A stretch of DNA of 64,000 bases from Gracilaria vermiculophylla. Lineage: Eukaryota > Rhodophyta > Florideophyceae > Gracilariales > Gracilariaceae. The position numbers and the translations under genes are program-made. Shown here piece after piece: positions 20,630 through 30,768 of the stretch. The stretch is from positions 1,685,317 through 1,749,316 of the forward strand of contig JAHNZQ020003150.1 of assembly GCA_019155205.2 (NCBI GenBank). Direction: 5' to 3'. Within the stretch, counting starts at the first letter, position 1. The number at the start of each line of letters is the position of its first letter. The notes beneath the pieces were generated by a model. That model searched no databases and was not told the DNA's origin. It saw nothing but the letters and a program-made list of their open reading frames with translations.

Positions 20630-23600
20630 GAAAGGGGGAGAAGCTGTCTGCTCCGTCAACGCAGATTTGGCGGGCCCTACAATCCCTTTGGACCCCTTCG
20701 AAACCTTTGAAGATTCTGTTTGCACGCTCCGCCATGAGAATTACAAAGTGTTCGCCTCTATAGGATGTTCCCCACTCGCCTCCATCCCGGTGCGCGCTAT
20801 CCTTGATACCGGAGCTGGCCCCAATTTGGTGCACGCCGACGTGCTCCCGCGGTCTGCTCTCGGCTTCTTGAGGAATGGCAAGCTCCGTACGATGCGCGAT
20901 GCATCGCGTCGAGCATTGACCATCCTCGGCGCAATCCCCTTGTAGCTCCGCTTGGGCTCCTTACAGGTGAAAGTGTGGTTCCTCGTGGCGACCAACCTGG
21001 CCGCACAGTGCATATTGGGCACTTCCTTTGTGGATCGGTATGTACGTGCAATCTACCTACGCCTGCGGAAGGTGACGTTTCACGACGCCGCCCCTGTAGT
21101 AATCGTGTCCGCATTTCCAGTGTAATATAATGGGCGCATTATAGCGCCATGCCTTCGGAACGAACGCACGGGCTGGTTGGATCGTCGACACTCTTGTCCA
21201 GGTGGTACACGTGGGCGTTGGCAAGGCCCCAGTGGTTAACCAACTTTGAACTTTTAGTTTTTGCACCATAGGTAGTGTAGATAGTATACGTGGTGCACGG
21301 CGTTACAGCGCGCTGCACCTGAGGTGGAGGCGCCTCGCAGCCGATACTTATGTTGCTTGCGCTGCACCTCCCTCCTGAGGTAAATTCAGAGACCCTCTGG
21401 ATTCTTCTAGCCTTCTTTGGTTGGTATTATCTACGAACTTCAGGCTTCTACGCTATCGCTACGTCGCTCGCCGACTCCTGTAGGCACGACAACTATCGCC
21501 CGGCGAGTGCGCCTTTGTACCAGTGGTCTCCTCGTTGGCCCCGTTCCTTCGGATTCCTCCCATGGTTAGTGACCCGTGCTCACTATACTACATCCAGGAC
21601 CGGACGCCAACGCGCGTCACGTGGGTAACCTTCCGAAGGAGACGCAGTCAAATAAGCTTCGAGTGGTGAAGAGCGTTGAAATACCCGGGAGGAGTCGGGC
21701 TGACGTTTGGGTGCAGACCTCTGCATCTGGCCCTTCATTACTACAGCGTAGTCCACACCTGACGACGAAGCAGCACTACATGATTCCGAACGGTCTTATG
21801 GAAATAATACCGAACAATCTCTTCAGAGTAGTGCTCGCCAACCTCAAGGAGTCGCCGTTACGGCTCCAGAACGTAATTGTCGTCGGACTGGTACTACTCG
21901 CCCCTGCAGGACTGGCTCACCTTTCTAGATCGGAACACATTGCGGACCGCGATTCAATCGCCACTTTGGAGGCGGAAGCGACTTCCTCGACTCCAGAGGA
22001 ATAGAATCCTGCCACCTGGCAGGAGAAGCTCCAAATTGGCGATGATTTCGAAGGGTATCGCCATAGGATAGTGGAGATGCCATTCGCCTTTGAGCACACG
22101 TGGACTGGTTTCCTGGGTCAGGTCAGCCTGGCCAAGCACAGGATCAAGCTCACACTGGATGCGAAACCGGTACATCAACAACCGAGGAGGCCCGGACCCC
22201 ATGCGCGCGACTTTGAACGCGATAGGGTCCACCGGATGCTGGAGAAGGGCGATATAGAGCCTTCCAATTCTGAATGGACCTCCCCGGTGGTGTTTTTCAA
22301 GAATAAAGATGGCTCCCTAAGGTTCTGTATTGACTACAGGGGCCTCAACGAAGTTACGGTACGCGATTCGTACCCGATACCCCGTATGGATGAATGTATC
22401 GACTCCTTAGGCGATTCGTCCGTTTTCTCCACGCTGGGTGCCAACATAGGCTACTGGCAGATTGAGATGTACGACTCCGATAAGGATTAGACAACGTTTA
22501 CCTCGCACTGCGGGATCTTTAGATTCCTAAGGATGCCATTTGGATTGCAGAATGCACCCGCTACGTTCCAACGAGCGGTGGACATTATCCTGTCAAAGCT
22601 GAAGTGGCAGTACGCCTTGGTGTATATCGATGACGTCATCATATACTTCCGCAGCGTGGAGAAGCACTTCATTCATGTGAAGCACGTGCTCCAACTACTA
22701 AAGGATTCTGGCCTCACCTTGAAGCTGGAGAAATGTTTCTTTTTCAAGTCGTCGGTGGACTACCTGGGGCACGTTGTGCTTCCGGGCTCTCTACAGGTTT
22801 CCAGGAAAACTTAGGACGCCATCAAGGAAGCTCGCCCTTCCACAAACCAGACGGAGCTTCGCTCCTTTCTTGGGTTGTGTAACGTCTTCCGGAGATTTGT
22901 ACCGAAGTTCTCCCATATGGCAGCGCCGTTAAATCGCCTCTTGGAGAGGGACAAGCCGACGCAATTGGCTATCTTGACGGATGAGGAGTTTGAAGCCTTC
23001 GACACCCTGAAGAGGAGACTGATAGAACCACCAATCTTGGTACTTCCGAAGCGGCACGGCCGACGGGTGCTGGACACTGACACCTGTAAATACCAGGTCA
23101 GATGTGCCCTCCTACAGGAGCAACCGGAAGGTGGATTGCAAACCATCGGATATTGGAGTCGCAGCCTCACCCCTACGGAACGGAATTATTCCACCTCGGA
23201 GCGCGAATGTCTCGCCAACGTGTGGGCGGTTTTGCTTCTACGCCCATACCTGGAAGGCGCGCGCTTCACCTTGAGGACGGATCACGCACCACTGAAGTGG
23301 ATACTGTCTTTGACAGATGCTTTCGGTCGCCTGAAAAGGTGGAGGTTACGCCTCCTGGAGTTCGAGCTTGACATCGTCCACAGCCCTGGTATTAAACACC
23401 AGGCAATGGACGCGCTCTCGCTAATCTCCACCGATGGGGAAGATAAAACACCTTTGGAGTACAACATCCCGTGTCTGGGTATCCAGGACACCGACGGGAA
23501 AGAAAGATCTGATGGAGAATGTTTGGCATGCTGTGAACCTGAAGGAATGTATAGCGGACTCCCTGAGGTGCCGGCTCTTGTTGAAGAGGAGATAGAAGTT

Positions 23601-25190
23601 CTCCCCATTATGGTAGCGGAGTTCCTGAAGGATTAGAGTACGGATGCGTACTGCAAGGAGTGCCCCGCCATTGTGGGGAGTTTGGCATTGTCACTCGACG
23701 TCGACCGAGACGGCTTGCTCTTACGCCGCGGCCCCCTGGATGGAGCTCTCCAAAAGGTGATTCCGACGAAGCTACGGGCGAGAGTGTTGTATCTCTCGCA
23801 CTATCTTCGCCTCGCCGGGCACCCCAGTAGATCTAGGATGTACTTCACCATGCGAACGGAGTTCTATTGGCCGAACATGGCTAATGACGCCTTCCAAACG
23901 GTGGCGGATTGCTATTCCTGCGCCGCCGCTAGAAGGAGTATACGGAAACACCAGACGCCGCTCACAATGTTCCCACTATCAGGACCGTTGTAGTTTGTGG
24001 CCATGGACATCTTGGGTCCTCTCCCCAAGACGGAGCGAGGGCACCCATTTATTCTCGTGATCACGGATCGTTTTTCCAAGATCACGCGTGCCATCCCTCT
24101 CCGGAGTACCACTGCAGCAGTGATTGCCGACGTCTTTCTGTAGCATTGGGTTTACCCGCACGGAATACCGTTGTATCTCCTTACGGACAATGGCCCCCAG
24201 TTCGCGGCCAAGCTCTTCAGCGCCGTCTCCGGAATGCTGGGGATGAAACAGTTGTTCACAACTGCCTATCACCCCCAGACAAACGGACAGGCGGAAAGGT
24301 TTAACAAGACCATCGCCTCGAGGCTCAAGCACTACGTCGCGGACCACCAGAAGGATTGGGACGCATATGTGGGCCCCCTCACGTATGCATACAATCTGCA
24401 TGTGCACCGCTCCACGGGGACCGCTACTTTCAATCTGGTGCTCTCGTGCATTCCGCCAAGTGCCGTCATTGTGGCACGCGCCACGGCGCACCCGGTGGAT
24501 GGGCCACAGGCGCCAACAGCGGCGGAACCCAAACGCTCCATCCTAAGGCGGTATGAGAACGCACTCTTCCTCGCAAAGGAGAGACTCAACGCCTTGCAGA
24601 AAAGATACAAGCAGGACTTCGACCGGAAGGTGATGAAAGCTCCTCACCGGAAGGAAGGCGACGAGGTTTTCCTCGACAATCCCGGGGAAACGTCCGACGA
24701 ACCACCGGACGTCACGCGCAAGTTAGCGTCGACCACCTCAGGGCCCTACAAAGTCCTGGCTACCTATAGGGATACTGTCGCCATTGTGGTAAACGGGCTC
24801 AGAGACGTTGTCTCCCGCGATCGGGTGACGAAAGTCCCAACGCCCAGCCTCTCAGGAATGCCCGCCGCCCCACCTCAGGTACAACGCGCGGAACGTCCTC
24901 ATCCGACCACCTCAGGCGCGACGACACCACGGGATACTGGAAACCGCATCACCGCTCTTGGTGAACCACTACCGTAGCCTCCCGATGCCATCCTGACCCC
25001 TGAAGGTGACGTCCTCTACGCGGTGGACCATATCGCCTCCCATTGACAAACCCCTGAAGGAATACTATACCGCGTCCGCTGGTATGGGTACGTCTCGAAG
25101 GGCGACACGGAAGAACCTCCGGAACATATCCTGGAGAACTTTCTTAGGCGATACCACGCCAATTTGGTGCGGAAACGCCTCTCCTTATAG
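20433..25190 (+). pseudogene. GYP2-A pol (protease, RT, RNase H, integrase, chromodomain)
   Basis: All domains lie in one frame. Protease ILDTGAGPNLVHADVL (near 20808). RT: EWTSPVVFFKNKDGSLRFCI, DYRGLNEVTVRDSYPIPRMD, MPFGLQNAPATFQ, and YIDD (near 22626). RNase H includes FTLRTDHAPLKWIL. Integrase: zinc motif (H..LAGHPS...YWPNM...CYSCAAAR), VAMDILGPLP, YLLTDNGPQFAA and HPQTNGQAERFNKT, so D, D and E are all visible. Chromodomain ILYRVRWYGYVSKGDTEEPP (near 25060), ending FLRRYH. In-frame stops before the chromodomain, near 20943, 22002, 22488, 22809, 23634, 23990, 24141 and 24975, are all TAG. One TGA lies in the chromodomain linker. A solo LTR (21121-21592) plus its 5-bp duplication adds 477 bases, so the frame is kept. 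Motifs are intact but the ORF is not. Confidence 0.9.
21121..21592. mobile_element. 472-bp solo LTR inserted in GYP2-A pol, TCCAG target duplication
   Basis: Begins TGTAATATAATGG and ends CACTATACTACA, so the ends are imperfect inverted repeats (TGTA.TATA). It is flanked by TCCAG on both sides (21116-21120 and 21593-21597). The homologous place in GYP2-B reads through without it (near 58350 on the minus strand), giving an empty site. No internal coding. Source family not present elsewhere in the window. Confidence 0.9.
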
Positions 25191-25455
25191 GCGCTTCCGT
25201 TTAGCAAAGGGGGAGGGGGCCCCCGACCGGAGCGTTTTTTGCCTCCGCAGTCTATCCCCTACCTGAAGTTCTCTTTGTCGCCTCCAGGATGCCGTTGCTC
25301 GCTTTTCGCATGCTCTTTTGGCGGTACTTCTTGTCACGGAGCACGCGGGCACAACCTAAGTCATATTGGAACTGCAGTTCATGGAACTTCTGCTCCATCC
25401 GAAGGATCTTTTATCTGCGACGACTATATCAACTACAGGTCACCGAGTCGCGTTT

Positions 25456-27734
25456 AATACTCCGCTTCAAGGCGCGCTTTCGCTGTGAGCGCTTGGCTAT
25501 CAAAGAACTCTGATAGACTTTTCTTAATGGCCGCCATCGAGGCACGGTCTGCCCAGGCCTTTGGGAGCTCTAAGACCCAAGCCCGCGCCTCGCGCAGAGC
25601 CTCTACAGGAGAAGCCGGAGCAGGACGGCCTGTCACCGGGCACGCCTGAACCAACTCCTGGAAGGCTGCCTCAAGAACCCCAAAGGAGACTCCTCCCGAC
25701 GGTGCACCCAATGCGGCCACCTCCGTTGACGGCGCAACAACCGCCACGGAGGGAGCTGCGGACGGCGGACCAGCCAAAGAAGGAGCTCCCCGACGGGATT
25801 CCGCGGGGGTCTGCAGTGGAGGACGGCAATGCCAAGGGCGGAGTCGGACCAGTTGGGACAGAGGCCCCCCGACGGGATTCCACAGGCTCTGCAGTGGAGG
25901 GCGGCAAAGCCAGGGATGGAGTCGGTGACACCGGAGGAGACGGCGGTGCGGGAACTGGAACGCTCCGCAGACGAGGCCGAAGAAGAGGCGCAGAGACGCT
26001 TCGCAATCGGGGTTGCGCCGATGGGGCCGAACGTACCTGGACGGGAGCTATCTCGTCCTCTAGCATGGGAGACACGTCGGCTACTAGCACTGTGGGAGCA
26101 CTCGGCACTGCGGCGGGCCACGGAGTGATCACCTCAGGAGGTGCGCCCATATCCTGGGACGGAGTCGGTAGCCGACGGGGCGCATCATGTGCCAGGCTCT
26201 CCATCAAGGGGTCTTAGTCGGGAACTCGGAGCCGTGGTACCTGATGAACCCAAGAAGGCGCCAGACGGGGAAAGGCAGGGTATGCTCGCCATTCATCGTC
26301 CCCATTCGGACTCCCCACAATGGGGTGGAACGTGTCCTTGCCGTAGTCGTACCAGAGGAAACCCGGCGTGTCATTCTACGCCACCTGCAGGTTGTAATCC
26401 AACAGCGTCTCCGCCTCAGACTCACTCGATGCGGTGCCCTTAACCAGGTATTGGATGCCAAAGGAGCGCAGGACCCGTATGATGGACGCCGACAAGGGGA
26501 GCAAACGCCCGGCGGTCGGCTGATATGACGAATCCCAGTAGAGGCGGCCGTCGAGGCATCGAGTATAGGAGGTACCGCCTTCGTCCGCCGCTTGAAGATA
26601 TGCCATCAGGGTTCGGACCGCAAACTCCGTCGGACACACCATTATGACAAACCGTCCTAAAGAGTCATGGGGATCCAAGACCTCGGAGTTGTGATAGGCG
26701 AAGGTCATGGGCGTCGCCACGCAGAGGTGCGGGGATACCCAATGGTCCCTGCAGGAGTCATTCTCCTTGAGGTAGTACTTCGGACGCTGCCCGGAATGCA
26801 TGTCATAGAATTCCGTGATATGCCAACCATAGAAGAACCCGAAAGCGGTGCGTACTCGAGTCTCGTCCGCAAGGTGCGTCCCCCATCGATTCCGAGTGGG
26901 CCAGTAGAGGCTATCGTATATGAGATCGAAGGGCAACACCACAAGGGCAGAGCGCCCGTCGGCAATGCTTCCGGGTCGGCTCGCTCTCTGGTGCTCGCTC
27001 TCCCTGTGGAGCAGTACCTGGAGTCGCGCCTAAACCTCTCGTTCCTCAATGCACCTCAGATATGGAGTATCGCAGTGTCCCACCGTGGTTGGAGCGTTGT
27101 CACCATGAACCGGAATATGAAGCCAGTGGGCGCGGTGTGCATCGACGCGGTTCCGCTTCTGGTCGTTCCTTGAAATCTCCAGTACGGAGCGGAATCGCAT
27201 TGCCTGAAAGTACGGACCGAAGTGCTGAATGTAATTCTCAACGGGACATGGGAGACTCACGCGCCTATCGTGGAGCGGGACAAACACCCGCGTGGTGCGA
27301 TGATCGAAATGTTCTACTGGACGGAACGGTGCACCGGGTGAGGTGTGATACACCTCAGGATTTGGGAGAGATGTAGGCGCCGGAGTCCTAGAGAACATGC
27401 CGAAGGTGTACGAAGCCAGGTGGATGGCACCAAACGCGTGGTAGCACCTGAGAAGAGAGATTTGACACTGCTTGGGGAACGACCCGCGGTTATATGCACC
27501 ACCGAGAAGGGACTCGCGTCAAGCCGCCACCGTGAGATTAGAGAAGAAGCCTGGCGACCGAAACCAGGCGAGGTATGGAGCACCATAGGGAAGCGCGCGT
27601 TCATATCCAAGGAAGAACGACGGGGATGCGGACGAAAAGATTATGAATCTTGCACCTTCACGGAGATTGGATGAGCAGACGCGAGGAAGCCGGTGCTTCC
27701 AAAAGAAGAAGCCCCGAAGGAATCGGAGTGGCAA
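25456..27734 (-). pseudogene. Antisense ORF of GYP2 (aORF), copy A
   Basis: One minus-strand frame is essentially open from 27734 to about 25670, with stops near 27519, 27030, 26376 and 26208. It then continues in a shifted frame to 25456. The N-terminal globular part contains VFVPLHDRRVSLPC, WGTHLADETRVRTAFGFFYG, SCRDHWVSPHLCVAT, YLQAADEGGTSYT and YWDSSYQPTAGRLLPL. Next come a long Pro/Ala/Val-rich linker (RLRSVPVPAPPSPPVSP) and a C-terminal helix (ASPVEALREARAWVLELPKA; SEFFDSQALTAKARLE). The same protein in the same relative orientation is readable in GYP2-B. It is tail-to-tail with pol. I recognise no family. Antisense ORFs in this position are known in plant Tat-lineage gypsy elements, but I cannot claim homology. 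Confidence 0.7.
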
Positions 27735-28116
27735 GTGCCTCCAGGGGGTCAGTATGCCCTCGGGACTGACCTACGCTCCGTCCAAGGACGTTGCGCGCTT
27801 GCACCGCGCATGGCACCCCGGAAGACGCAGACACTCGCGCCGCTGACTGGCGCTGCAGCACCAACGGGTGACACCAAGAAGAAGGAGGCGCAGCCGGGGT
27901 GAGAAGGAGATGGGCCCACAAACGCCGCAAGGGATGAAACGCAAGCCCGCGGCAATACGCCGCGCAGGAGTATGAAGGAAGGGAGGAACGCCTGAAAGGG
28001 AGAACGTGCCAATCGCCGGAGGCTGCGCTGGCTTCAACACCGATAGGAGCCACCCCGGGGATCAAGAAAAAGAAAGATGCACCTCGAGGACGTGGTGCAA
28101 TTTAGGGAAGGGGGTA

Positions 28117-28678
28117 TGTAGTACAGTGGCTCCTCAGGAAGTATGGAGGTGTAACCTTATGGTATAATATTCCTAAAGAGGGCTCGTATTTTATTAGCCG
28201 GGCCATGTGGTCAATAGTTCCGACCCCGTGCGCTACAGTATCATTAAGGGACGGTAGAATTATTATTTATTTTAGTTAATTTATGCAGGTAATTAGTACA
28301 GTAGTGAGACCTGCCGAGGCGGGCTCCCGGCATGTTATTTAACCTGCCGGTTGAGCTCCACCTCTGGGGAAGTAAAGGTAAGCACCCTTGAGTCGGATTC
28401 GCAAACACCAAGCGGCGGGGGAGGTTCACTTTGCGGAAAATGCTCCTACAGGCGCTGCTACGATGCGAGTCGCATCGTAGCAGCACGTGTAGGAGCATTT
28501 TACGCCCAGTGAACCTCCCCCTCCACTTGGTGTTTGCGGATCCTCTTTAAGAATTCCCCCGGCTCGCGACAGCGGATACCGGAGACCACCTTTGGAAACA
28601 CGCACCTTTCGAGTCAACAAAAACTCCTAACGGACGTTGTGCTTTACTACTTCTAGAGGAGAGCTGACAGTACCACAG
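28117..28678 (+). repeat. GYP2-A 3' LTR
   Basis: 562 bp, preceded by the polypurine tract at 28104-28114. It matches the 5' LTR except in the 28395-28468 block, which has been replaced by an inverted copy of the adjoining downstream sequence. Confidence 0.9.
28395..28543. repeat. 74-bp-arm palindrome inside the GYP2-A 3' LTR
   Basis: Arms 28395-28468 and 28470-28543 are reverse complements around a single central G (CGATGCGA G TCGCATCG). About ten mismatches are spread over 74 positions. The right arm is the normal LTR sequence, also present in the other two GYP2 LTRs. The left arm is new and replaces the ACTCAGGTTTC...GCCGCCGATC block they have. Such a sequence can extrude a cruciform. Confidence 0.9.
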
Positions 28679-29189
28679 GGACCTTCAGATCTGATATGAT
28701 CCTCGAGTTATTTTACTTAATTTTAGTTCGCGGGTTGATTTCTCTTTATTTTTTGCCCATTAGTAATTTGAGTCGTTGGGCGCCGGCGGCTAGCGCCGGC
28801 CTGGAACCGCCCGCCACACATATACACTGTAGCTCGAGTCAAGCCTCCCTGGACCCGAGCCGAACAGGACAAGAAGAAAGTAGAAGTAAACCGCTAGAGA
28901 GCGCTTGCTTCATCGCTTGGGCCGTCGGCCTCAGCCCTTTCTTACGTTCTCCCGCTTCCACCACTTCCCCTCTCGCAACCGCGCTCCCGCTCCGCTTGCG
29001 ACGCAACTCCCACGCGTGCCGCTAGCCAACTGCCAGGTTGCACTACCAGTAGCCGCGCGCCCACGTTACCACCGAATTGACGTCAGTATCAGACGGAAAA
29101 AGGCGGGCAAGTAACGCAACTCATGCTTAGTGGCCAGAAGGGGATTAAATTAATATTCTTATATTAATTTACGTCGGTGACCTGGGAAT
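28679..29189. other. No gene recognised between GYP2-A and a copia 3' half
   Basis: Mixed-composition DNA with a small GC palindrome (GGCGCCGGCGGCTAGCGCCGGCC near 28780, visible as inverted GCCGG units) and a short AT inverted repeat near 29144-29171. No coding or LTR signature was identified. Confidence 0.35.
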
Positions 29190-30134
29190 CGCATATTAAA
29201 GTTTTGCAGAACTGGAAGTTGTGAAGAGAGAACTCAGTTCTATATTTTGAAATGAAAAACTTCAATGAAATGAGGCACCCATTGGGCATTGAGAGTGAAT
29301 ATAGTTTAGAGGAAGAAATTATGAAACTGAGCAACACTGCTTATGCCGAAAGTGTACTGAAACGATTTGACATGCAAAGCTCTAGAGAAATTAGGACTCC
29401 TTTCAAAGCAAATATCAAGATGAGTAAATGCAGTACAGAGATTGCAAATGAAAAAATGCCATATAGAGAGTTTAATGCATCTGTGATTTATCTAATGCTA
29501 GGAACTCGTCGTGATCTGGCCTTTTCCATTGAAAAGGTGACGCCAAGTCTCTGAGGATCATGGCAGAGATCATTGAGAAGCAAGCAAAATGGTTCTGAGG
29601 TATATTCAGAAGAAAAAAGATTTTTGTCCGGTCTACAAAAGAAGTACAAACTCGTCCATTTCTGTCCACAGTGATGCCAGGTAGGGTAATAATGAGGACA
29701 GAAAATCTGTTTCTGGATTCGCTGAATTTTATGGAAATTGTTTACTGTCGTGGAGCAGCTGAAACTTAAATTGTGTTGGACAGCCTTCTCCAAAAGCCGA
29801 AATAGTTGCAGCCACAGAAGCAGTGAAAGAATGGGAATAGTTTGCAGAAATCATGACGGATCTTAAAACATCTGAAGATAAAGCTTTTTACATTTTTGTT
29901 GACAACCAATCAACAATTGCTTTTTCAAAATTGGAATGAAGCCATGAAAAATCAAAGCACATTGGCAAACGGCATCTTTTTATTCAGGACTGCTTTAAAA
30001 ATTAAGAAATGAAATTACATACTGTTTTACCGAGCATATGACAGCTGATATCGTCACAAAGTCTCTGCAAAAGAATGGGCATTGGTTTCTTATGGACGAG
30101 GTGGATTTGAAGTAGTTGTCAAGTTGAGAGGGGG
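29190..30134 (+). pseudogene. Copia RT end and RNase H, with polypurine tract
   Basis: The plus strand encodes the end of copia RT: ELEVVKRELSSIF then (frameshift) MKNFNEMRHPLGIESEYS, AYAESVLKRFDMQSS, MPYREFNASVIYLMLGTRRD. Degenerate RNase H follows: DRKSVSGF near 29700, AEIVAATEAVKEW near 29795, FYIFVDNQSTIAFSK near 29895, and a TADIVTKSL-like tail near 30050. The purine tract TGAGAGGGGG (30125-30134) directly precedes the 3' LTR. Several stops; 5' part of the element absent here. Confidence 0.75.
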
Positions 30135-30404
30135 TGTTTAAGAGGCATCTAGAAGCTTCGAGAAAGCAACTGGAAACTGCTAGTATCGAGAGACTTCTAG
30201 AAAGTTCTGTAGAATAATTATGTAGAACTATCGTATGCTGTGTGGTAAGAATTGTGTAGGGGTCGAGAACACTATGGAACTTTACTAGAACAATGTAAAA
30301 GAAATCAAGGAAGCTCATGTTTTCGAAAGATTAAAGTCCAGCCCAGTGTGAGTGACAGCAATCACTACTTGTTTTATCCTTAGCGTACCCAGGGCCAACC
30401 TACA
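30135..30404 (+). repeat. 3' LTR of the copia element
   Basis: Starts TGTTTAAGAGGCATCTAGAAGC immediately after the purine tract and ends GGGCCAACCTACA. Related LTRs lie at 16353-16568 and 16843-17123, on the other side of GYP2-A, consistent with GYP2-A sitting inside a copia cluster. Confidence 0.8.
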
Positions 30405-30768
30405 TTTTTTTCCAATATTTATTTTTGCACATTCAGAGTGACAAAAATGTCAAGAGAAAAATAGTCTTGACTGTTTCTGATGAGATTCTGTGCTGAACTT
30501 GGTGAGCGATCAGGAGACGAAAAAGCAACAAGAAAAATATTAAAGCTCAAGTGAAAGGAAAAAGCTGTGCAGTTTATGGAATACCTCCAGTAGGCGTGGC
30601 CAACGCATGCAAAGATAAGGACAGTATGGAGTGTGCAGCGAGTGGCGGCGTCAGAAACACAGAAGTGCCTGCAGCGATATGACGTGCGATAGATCACCAG
30701 CGGCGCGGGCATCGGAGGCTAAGGCAAGGCCTTGCGTTCGCGATTCCTGGGCGGAAATGGAACGCGGG
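30405..30768. other. 3' flank of the LPMO gene
   Basis: No ORF of interest. On the minus strand an AATAAA occurs near 30418-30423, about 350 bp past the LPMO stop, and could act as a polyadenylation signal. The sequence is otherwise unremarkable. Confidence 0.35.

Larger units (their letters stand above)
17621..28678 (+). mobile_element. GYP2-A: 11-kb Ty3/gypsy chromovirus with antisense ORF
   Basis: Bounded by LTRs 17621-18179 (559 bp) and 28117-28678 (562 bp), both starting TGTA(C/G)TACAGTGGCTCC and ending GCTGACAGTACCACA. Sense order: gag (18335-20629), protease, RT, RNase H, integrase, chromodomain (20433-about 25190). A roughly 2.3-kb region carries a minus-strand ORF (27734-25456), then a purine tract AGGGAAGGGGG and the 3' LTR. 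No matching 5-bp duplication flanks it (CAGTA on the left, GGGAC on the right), suggesting rearrangement or recombination between copies. A second, truncated copy lies at 53560-61954. Confidence 0.9.

Noticed and set aside
20433..24977. TAG codon reassignment in the host
   Set aside because: The secreted-protein ORF at 4094 ends in TAG and other relics have mixed stops; codon composition is a sufficient explanation for now.
25561..26217. 218-codon plus-strand ORF over the GYP2-A antisense gene
   Set aside because: Composition is low-complexity (Gly/Ala/Arg/Glu) and it is the shadow of the proline-rich linker of the minus-strand frame; GYP2-B does not keep it open.
26667..27173. 168-codon sense ORF in GYP2-A
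   Set aside because: Overlaps the antisense ORF; the protein-like residue pattern and the match to GYP2-B are in the antisense frame. A test on more copies could reverse this.
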